A DNA stretch of 42,106 nucleotides from Clostridiales bacterium (GTDB taxonomy: Bacteria > Bacillota > Clostridia > Oscillospirales > Oscillospiraceae): positions 1 through 42,106 of the forward strand of contig SFLD01000009.1 in assembly GCA_004553545.1 (NCBI GenBank). The letters are read 5' to 3'. Under the pieces are notes generated by a model. The model was given only the letters and a program-made list of their open reading frames with translations, was not told the origin of the DNA and did no database searches. Shown here one piece after another: positions 38,865-42,106 of this stretch (positions within the stretch are counted from its first letter, which is position 1; the number at the start of each line of letters is the position of its first letter). The translations under genes and the position numbers were made by a program.

Positions 38865-38886
38865 GGCGGGGTGACCTCACCCCGCC
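38865..38886. repeat. Empty GTAGGG hairpin
   Basis: GGCGGGGTG (38865-38873), loop ACCT, CACCCCGCC (38878-38886). It is the uninterrupted counterpart of the filled hairpin at 185-264. Confidence 0.75.
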
Positions 38887-39200
38887 GCGAACGACTCCGC
38901 TCCCCCGTAGGGGGCGGGCTCCGTCCCGCCCCGTGCGCCTTGTTCCGCACCGCTCTCCGCTGGTTCCTGAACGCTCCCCGCCCCGCGTAGGGGCGAACCT
39001 GCGTGTTCGCCCGTGAACGGGTTCCGTGGAGAGGCGTGTCCGGACCGGTGCCTCCGCCCCCTCCGCCCATTTCTGCTCCCCAATTCACAAACTGTTTACA
39101 GGAGAATCATAATTCCGCAAAAATTCCTTGGTAAATTAAGAATCAGCAAAGGGGTCCTCCCAGCCCCGATGCTCCCTCTCTCTCCTAAAATCATACCGAG

Positions 39201-39232
39201 GAAGGCCCCCTGCCGAAAGGCAGGGGGCCTTC
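39201..39232 (-). terminator. Terminator of the lysis cassette
   Basis: A perfect 14-bp stem GAAGGCCCCCTGCC / GGCAGGGGGCCTTC with plus-strand loop GAAA, six bases past the endolysin stop codon. It has no good U tract on either strand. Confidence 0.7.
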
Positions 39233-39237
39233 TCCTG

Positions 39238-39690
39238 TCAGCTGAGGTTGTATCGGGGGCGGCAGGCCCCGGTGACAAGACCGGGTCGGCGCCGCCTGCG
39301 CTGCACCGCGCCGCCGTTGGCGTCGCTGCCCGCCCCGGTGTTGCCCTCAAGGGTCACCAGGGTCCCGTCCGGCTCCAGGCGTTCCAGGATGCCGGCGTGC
39401 TCCGTCTTGGCGCGGCGGCCGGAGAAGTCGAAGAGCAGGATGTCCCCGGGCCGGTAGCCCTCCGTCACCCACTGGCCCGCCGCCTGATAGCGCCGCCGCA
39501 GCTCCGAGCAGCTGGCGGTCTTTGCCAGGGAAAACCCCGCCTCCCGGAAGACCCACCAGACGAAGGTCAGGCACCAGGGGTAGGCGCTGCCCGACACCCT
39601 CCGGCCGTAGAAGGCCTCGTTGTACTTCACGGCGTTGCTGCCGGCGGGACTCTCCAGCACCCCCAGCTGCCAGGCGGCGATCTGCAGCAC
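39238..39690 (-). CDS. CHAP-domain cell-wall hydrolase (phage-type endolysin)
   Basis: A protein of 150 residues from GTG 39690, or 161 if it starts at ATA 39723. The CHAP amidase/endopeptidase fold is seen in YPWCLTFVWWVFREAG (catalytic Cys near 40), RPGDILLFDF, EHAGILE (catalytic His) and EGNTGAGSDANGG. It has no signal peptide, as expected for an endolysin released by a holin. The reading frame stays open upstream to an ATA codon exactly seven bases after GGAGGAGG, overlapping the holin stop codon as ATAA; that would add TALQPRTREA. The GTG has its own GGGAGG but only two bases away. Start therefore uncertain. Confidence 0.85.
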   Translation of the reverse strand: MLQIAAWQLGVLESPAGSNAVKYNEAFYGRRVSGSAYPWCLTFVWWVFREAGFSLAKTASCSELRRRYQAAGQWVTEGYRPGDILLFDFSGRRAKTEHAGILERLEPDGTLVTLEGNTGAGSDANGGAVQRRRRRPGLVTGACRPRYNLS

Positions 39691-39719
39691 CGCCTCCCGC
39701 GTCCTGGGCTGCAGGGCCG

Positions 39720-39926
39720 TTATGGGCGGGCCTCCTCCACGGCGTCGCTGATCTTCTGGGGCTGGGTCCCGAAGTAGAAGGCGATGACCGTGGTGTAGAC
39801 CAGCATGAATTCCTGGCTGACGCCGCCCCGCAGGGTCAGCGCGGCAAAGACCGCCGTCAGCGCCAGGGTCACGAGGCTCTTCACGCTGAGGAGCACCGCG
39901 AGACGTTTCACTACCTGCTCGTTCAT
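39720..39926 (-). CDS. Small phage holin-like membrane protein
   Basis: A 68-residue protein with one or two hydrophobic helices (about 8-27 and 33-53: LLSVKSLVTLALTAVFAAL; FMLVYTTVIAFYFGTQ). VKSLVTLALT and FYFGTQ are typical of small membrane proteins in Firmicute prophage lysis modules. It probably helps export or activate the endolysin. GGGAGG precedes ATG 39926, which overlaps the upstream stop codon (ATGA). Confidence 0.78.
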   Translation of the reverse strand: MNEQVVKRLAVLLSVKSLVTLALTAVFAALTLRGGVSQEFMLVYTTVIAFYFGTQPQKISDAVEEARP

Positions 39927-40138
39927 TCCGTTTCCTCCCTTCCGCTTTCCTGGCCGGAGAGCACCTTGCTCACCTTGATGGCCGCCAGCAGCAGCGCCTC
40001 CACGCCTCCGGCCCCCAGGGTGCACTGGACCAGGCTGTCCGGCACCGCGCCGAAGCGCCAGAAGGTCAGCACCATCCCCGCGATGAAGACCACGAAAAAG
40101 ATCCCCAGGGCCAGCAGCACCCGGTCAGAGGTCCTCAC
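39923..40138 (-). CDS. Small membrane protein of the lysis cassette
   Basis: A 71-residue protein starting at GTG 40138, inside the stop codon of the preceding gene (GTGA). Two hydrophobic stretches lie at about 7-28 (LLALGIFFVVFIAGMVLTFW) and 35-58. By size, topology and place it is a holin or holin accessory; no precise family is recognised. The same frame is open further upstream to an ATG at 40369 with a strong GGAGG, giving a 148-residue alternative with an odd Gly/Asp-rich N-terminus. Confidence 0.65.
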   Translation of the reverse strand: MRTSDRVLLALGIFFVVFIAGMVLTFWRFGAVPDSLVQCTLGAGGVEALLLAAIKVSKVLSGQESGREETE

Positions 40139-40347
40139 CTCCGCTCCAGGGCGCTGAGGCGGCGATTCAGGTCCTTGATCTGCTCCTCCACCACCGGCAT
40201 CCGCCGGGCGAAGTTGTTGTGCTCCCGCACCTCCCGCGTCAGCTCGTCCAGCTTGGTCTCCGTCACCGCCTGGGAGCGGCTGTTGGCGATCAGCACCCCC
40301 AGCAGCGTCACCGCGCCGGAGATCAGCGCCACCACAATGGCATCCAT
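40135..40347 (-). CDS. XhlA-like small coiled-coil membrane protein of phage lysis modules
   Basis: A 70-residue protein with an N-terminal helix (about 2-21, DAIVVALISGAVTLLGVLIA) then a coiled coil: SQAVTETKLDELTREVREHN, NFARRMPVVEEQIKDLNRRL. TETKLDELTREV-x-x-HNNFA is a recurrent sequence in clostridial prophages just before holin and endolysin genes. ATG 40347 has a modest AAAGGA upstream. It is the first gene of the four-gene cassette; each gene overlaps the next by about four bases. Confidence 0.8.
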   Translation of the reverse strand: MDAIVVALISGAVTLLGVLIANSRSQAVTETKLDELTREVREHNNFARRMPVVEEQIKDLNRRLSALERR

Positions 40348-40541
40348 CCCACGCATCCTTTCCCTGCATCGAATTTTTCCTCCTTCCCGGCCCCCAAGGG
40401 CCATCTGCCGGGGCAAAGCCCCTATCTCAGGGGAGGCGGCGGCGAAACGTTGCACGGTTCCGTGCAAGGGACGGGGGATATTTTTTGCCGCCGCGTCCCG
40501 CCGAACCCAAATCCCCCCTTCCCCCGCCGCCGCTCCTCTGC

Positions 40542-40547
40542 TATAAT
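40542..40547 (+). promoter_or_regulatory. Extended -10 of the HI0933-family gene
   Basis: TGCTATAAT with consensus TATAAT at 40542-40547. No good -35 is seen 17 bases upstream. The leader is about 37 bases. Confidence 0.55.
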
Positions 40548-40590
40548 CAAGAAAAACACGGCTGACACGGGCAGCGAAAGGGGAAGGCAT

Positions 40591-41796
40591 ATGGAAGTTC
40601 TGGTCATCGGCGGCGGGGCCGCCGGGATGATGGCGGCGCTCACCGCCCGGCAGGGGGGCCGCGCCGTGACGCTGCTGGAGCGGCAGGCCCGGGTGGGCCG
40701 CAAGCTGCTGGCCACCGGCAACGGCCGCTGCAACCTGACGAATCTCCATCTCACGCCCGCCAATTACCACGGCGAGGCCCCGGATTTCGCCGCCTATGCC
40801 CTTTCCCGCTTTGATGTTGACACTACCCTGGACTTCTTCCGCGGCCTGGGTCTTCTCACGGTGGCGGAGCCCGGGGGACGGGTCTATCCCCTCTCGGACC
40901 AGGCGGGCAGCGTGGTGGATGTCCTGCGTTTCGCCCTGGACGAGGCCGGGGTCGCCACCCGCCCGGGCTTTGAGGTCACGGACCTCCGGAGAACGAAGCG
41001 GGGCTTCGCCGTCTCCTCGGCGGAGGAGACCCTGACGGCGGAGAAGGTCATCCTCTGCGCCGGGGGCCTCGCCGGGGGCAAGCTGGGGGGCGGCATGAGC
41101 GGCTACCAGCTTTTGGAGTCCCTGGGCCACCGCCGCACGGCCCTCTATCCCGCTCTCGTCCAGGTGAAGACGGACCCCACCTTCGTCCGCTCCCTCAAGG
41201 GCGTCCGGGCGGACGCCGCCGTCTCCCTCCGCCGGGGCAAGAGCGTCCTGGCCCAGAGCCAGGGCGAGGTGCAGTTCACGGACTTCGGCGTCAGCGGTCC
41301 GGCGGTCTTTGAGGTCTCCCGGGCCGCCGCGGCGGGGAAGGGGGGGCTCACCCTCCACCTGGACCTGCTGCGCTCCCTGAACCTTGGCGAGACCGCCGCC
41401 CTCCTGCGCCGCCGCCGGGCCGCCATGCCCCACCTCACCACGGAAAACCTCCTCACCGGCGTCCTCCACAACCGCCTGGGCCGGACCCTGGTCCGCTACG
41501 CGGGCTACGACCTCACCACGCCCCTGCCGGAGCTGGCGGAGGCGGACCTCCAGGCCATCGCCGCCGCCGTCCACGACTTCGCCCTGCCGGTCCAGGGCAC
41601 CCTGGGCTTTGACGGCGCCCAGGTGACGGCGGGGGGCATCCGGACGGCGGAGTTCGATCCCCAGACCCTCCAGAGCCGCCTGGTCCCCGGCCTCTACGCC
41701 GCCGGGGAGGTCCTGGACATCGACGGCGACTGCGGCGGCTACAACCTCCAGTGGGCCTGGAGCAGCGGAAACCTCGCCGGCCAGCTCCTGGACTGA
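40591..41796 (+). CDS. HI0933-family NAD(P)/FAD-dependent oxidoreductase (BaiN/YhiN type)
   Basis: A 401-residue flavoprotein. The FAD-binding motif VIGGGAAGMMAA lies at residues 5-16, followed by GRKLLATGNGRCNLTN (about 36-51), the family hallmark, QFTDFGVSGPAVFEVS, and the C-terminal GEVLDIDGDCGGYNLQWAWS that closes the flavin site. The reaction is not firmly known for most members; BaiN of a bile-acid-converting Clostridium belongs here, and other members are listed as aminoacetone oxidases, so neither function should be assumed. GAAAGGGGAAGG precedes the ATG. The last 58 bases overlap the convergent XRE gene. Confidence 0.9.
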   Translation: MEVLVIGGGAAGMMAALTARQGGRAVTLLERQARVGRKLLATGNGRCNLTNLHLTPANYHGEAPDFAAYALSRFDVDTTLDFFRGLGLLTVAEPGGRVYPLSDQAGSVVDVLRFALDEAGVATRPGFEVTDLRRTKRGFAVSSAEETLTAEKVILCAGGLAGGKLGGGMSGYQLLESLGHRRTALYPALVQVKTDPTFVRSLKGVRADAAVSLRRGKSVLAQSQGEVQFTDFGVSGPAVFEVSRAAAAGKGGLTLHLDLLRSLNLGETAALLRRRRAAMPHLTTENLLTGVLHNRLGRTLVRYAGYDLTTPLPELAEADLQAIAAAVHDFALPVQGTLGFDGAQVTAGGIRTAEFDPQTLQSRLVPGLYAAGEVLDIDGDCGGYNLQWAWSSGNLAGQLLD

Positions 41797-41981
41797 AGCC
41801 AAAGATAGTCCAGAGAGACGTCGTAGAGGTCAGCCAGTTTGATGAGGGCTTCCACAGGGATATTGATATCGCCCCGCTCGTAGGAGGAGTAGGTGCTCTG
41901 GGTCACGCCCAGATATTTGGCCACTTCGACCTGCTTGCGGTCGCTGTCCTCCCGCAGATCTCCGATTCGCTGAAAGTACAT
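41739..41981 (-). CDS. Small XRE-family HTH regulator
   Basis: An 80-residue DNA-binding protein with a Cro/C1 helix-turn-helix at about 6-60: KQVEVAKYLGVTQSTYSSYE, then IPVEALIKLADLYDVSLDYL. Related proteins stop shortly after VSLDYL, but here the frame runs on for about 20 residues (LQSRSWPARFPLLQAHWRL) into the antisense of the flavoprotein gene, giving a 58-base convergent overlap. GGGAGGTGA precedes ATG 41981. A possible promoter TTGAAG (42028-42023), 16-bp spacer, TATATG (42006-42001) lies upstream. It is lower in GC than its neighbours. Confidence 0.85.
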   Translation of the reverse strand: MYFQRIGDLREDSDRKQVEVAKYLGVTQSTYSSYERGDINIPVEALIKLADLYDVSLDYLWLQSRSWPARFPLLQAHWRL

Positions 41982-42106
41982 CAGATCACCTCCCCCTCAG
42001 CATATAACAGCCATGAGCAAAACTTCAAAAGTATAGTAGTTACAATGGATTCCGGCCATGGCAGGAACCGGGAATCACTCATATATTGTAGAAAGCGGAG
42101 CCCCTT

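Larger units (their letters stand above)
38246..39200. repeat. Repeat island 3, about 950 bp, no gene
   Basis: The largest gene-free stretch. In order it holds: a linker like 155-179 and a GTAGGGGCGGATGCCC unit; filled hairpin copy C (38340-38397); the BIME-like pair GGATTCCCAC ... CGGAATGACA with TCATTGCGAGGAGCG (38431-38518); a half MITE (38544-38590); a copy of island 1 positions 15-54 (38610-38650); hairpin GGCACG / CGTGCC (38704-38725); filled hairpin copy D (38753-38832); the empty hairpin 38865-38886; the CTCCGT hairpin (38911-38932); and the GGGCGAAC hairpin (38991-39012). 39080-39200 is AT-richer plain intergenic sequence in which I see nothing. Confidence 0.82.

Noticed and set aside
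38246..39110. Possible CRISPR array or integron attC array, suggested by repeated hairpins
   Set aside because: Units differ in length and order and have no regular spacers. No cas or integrase gene is present, and the hairpins lack attC core sites.
39292..39320. Similarity of the endolysin 3' end (CCGCCTGCGCTGCACC) to the linker of the hairpin repeats (38264-38290)
   Set aside because: The match is short, lies in conserved CHAP-gene frame near the C-terminus and is not followed by GTAGGG. Chance or minor conversion cannot be told apart.

Overview
The window is about 42 kb of high-GC DNA from a spore-forming, anaerobe-type member of the Clostridia. The likely group is Oscillospiraceae (the Flavonifractor / Oscillibacter / Lawsonibacter neighbourhood); genus and species cannot be read from the sequence. 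The evidence is a set of Firmicute sporulation genes (ylbJ/spoVV-like, yqfC, yqfD and a spoIIQ-like LytM gene), the order yqfC-yqfD-phoH-ybeY, strong AAGGAGG ribosome sites, S-layer homology repeats, DUF1576 and DUF6110 proteins, and palindrome-rich intergenic islands of the kind common in gut Clostridia. High GC makes long antisense reading frames almost everywhere; these were left out. No rRNA, tRNA, CRISPR array or insertion sequence was seen.

Layout. 1-600: repeat island 1. 602-5204: an HTH/TPR regulator, a threonine-aldolase-like enzyme, and divergent coaBC and coaX (coenzyme A synthesis). 5246-8487: an S-layer-homology protein, then the operon lipid kinase - Nudix - GNAT. 8680-13019: AI-2E-type transporter with DUF3810 protein, then an ECF sigma factor with a membrane partner. 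13019-15609: rpe-recR, divergent from a thioredoxin reductase / thioredoxin pair. 15610-18162: a MITE-like palindrome, a small zinc-ribbon membrane protein, uridine phosphorylase and MscS. 18203-20474: spoIIQ-like gene with an apparent sigma-F promoter, and DUF1576. 20583-24344: DUF6110 - P-type ATPase operon, divergent from a ketopantoate-reductase-family gene with a structured leader. 24440-26662: three AT-richer genes for exported proteins of unknown role. 26663-27167: an apparent orphan small-RNA gene. 27168-29871: HAD phosphatase, then a Fur/Zur regulator with zinc ABC transporter and a visible operator. 29924-33934: ylbJ, yqfC, yqfD, phoH, ybeY. 33935-34299: repeat island 2. 34300-38245: small membrane protein, recD2, HAD hydrolase, rnhA. 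38246-39200: repeat island 3. 39238-40347: a compact phage-type lysis cassette. 40591-41981: HI0933-family flavoprotein and an XRE regulator.

The most unusual points are these. (1) A 58-bp palindromic element sits inside the loops of a second hairpin family, and empty and filled versions of the same hairpins are both present. (2) A minus-strand transcription unit of about 165 nt at 26761-26925 has a near-consensus promoter, a terminator and no gene. (3) Identical CATAGG boxes stand 18-19 nt before the start codons of ylbJ, yqfC and an unknown gene at 34300, which suggests a shared sporulation regulon. (4) The thioredoxin reductase beside trxA lacks the NADPH-binding motifs. (5) The ketopantoate-reductase-like gene has mutually exclusive leader hairpins. 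(6) The isolated lysis cassette has an endolysin whose best-placed start codon is AUA.
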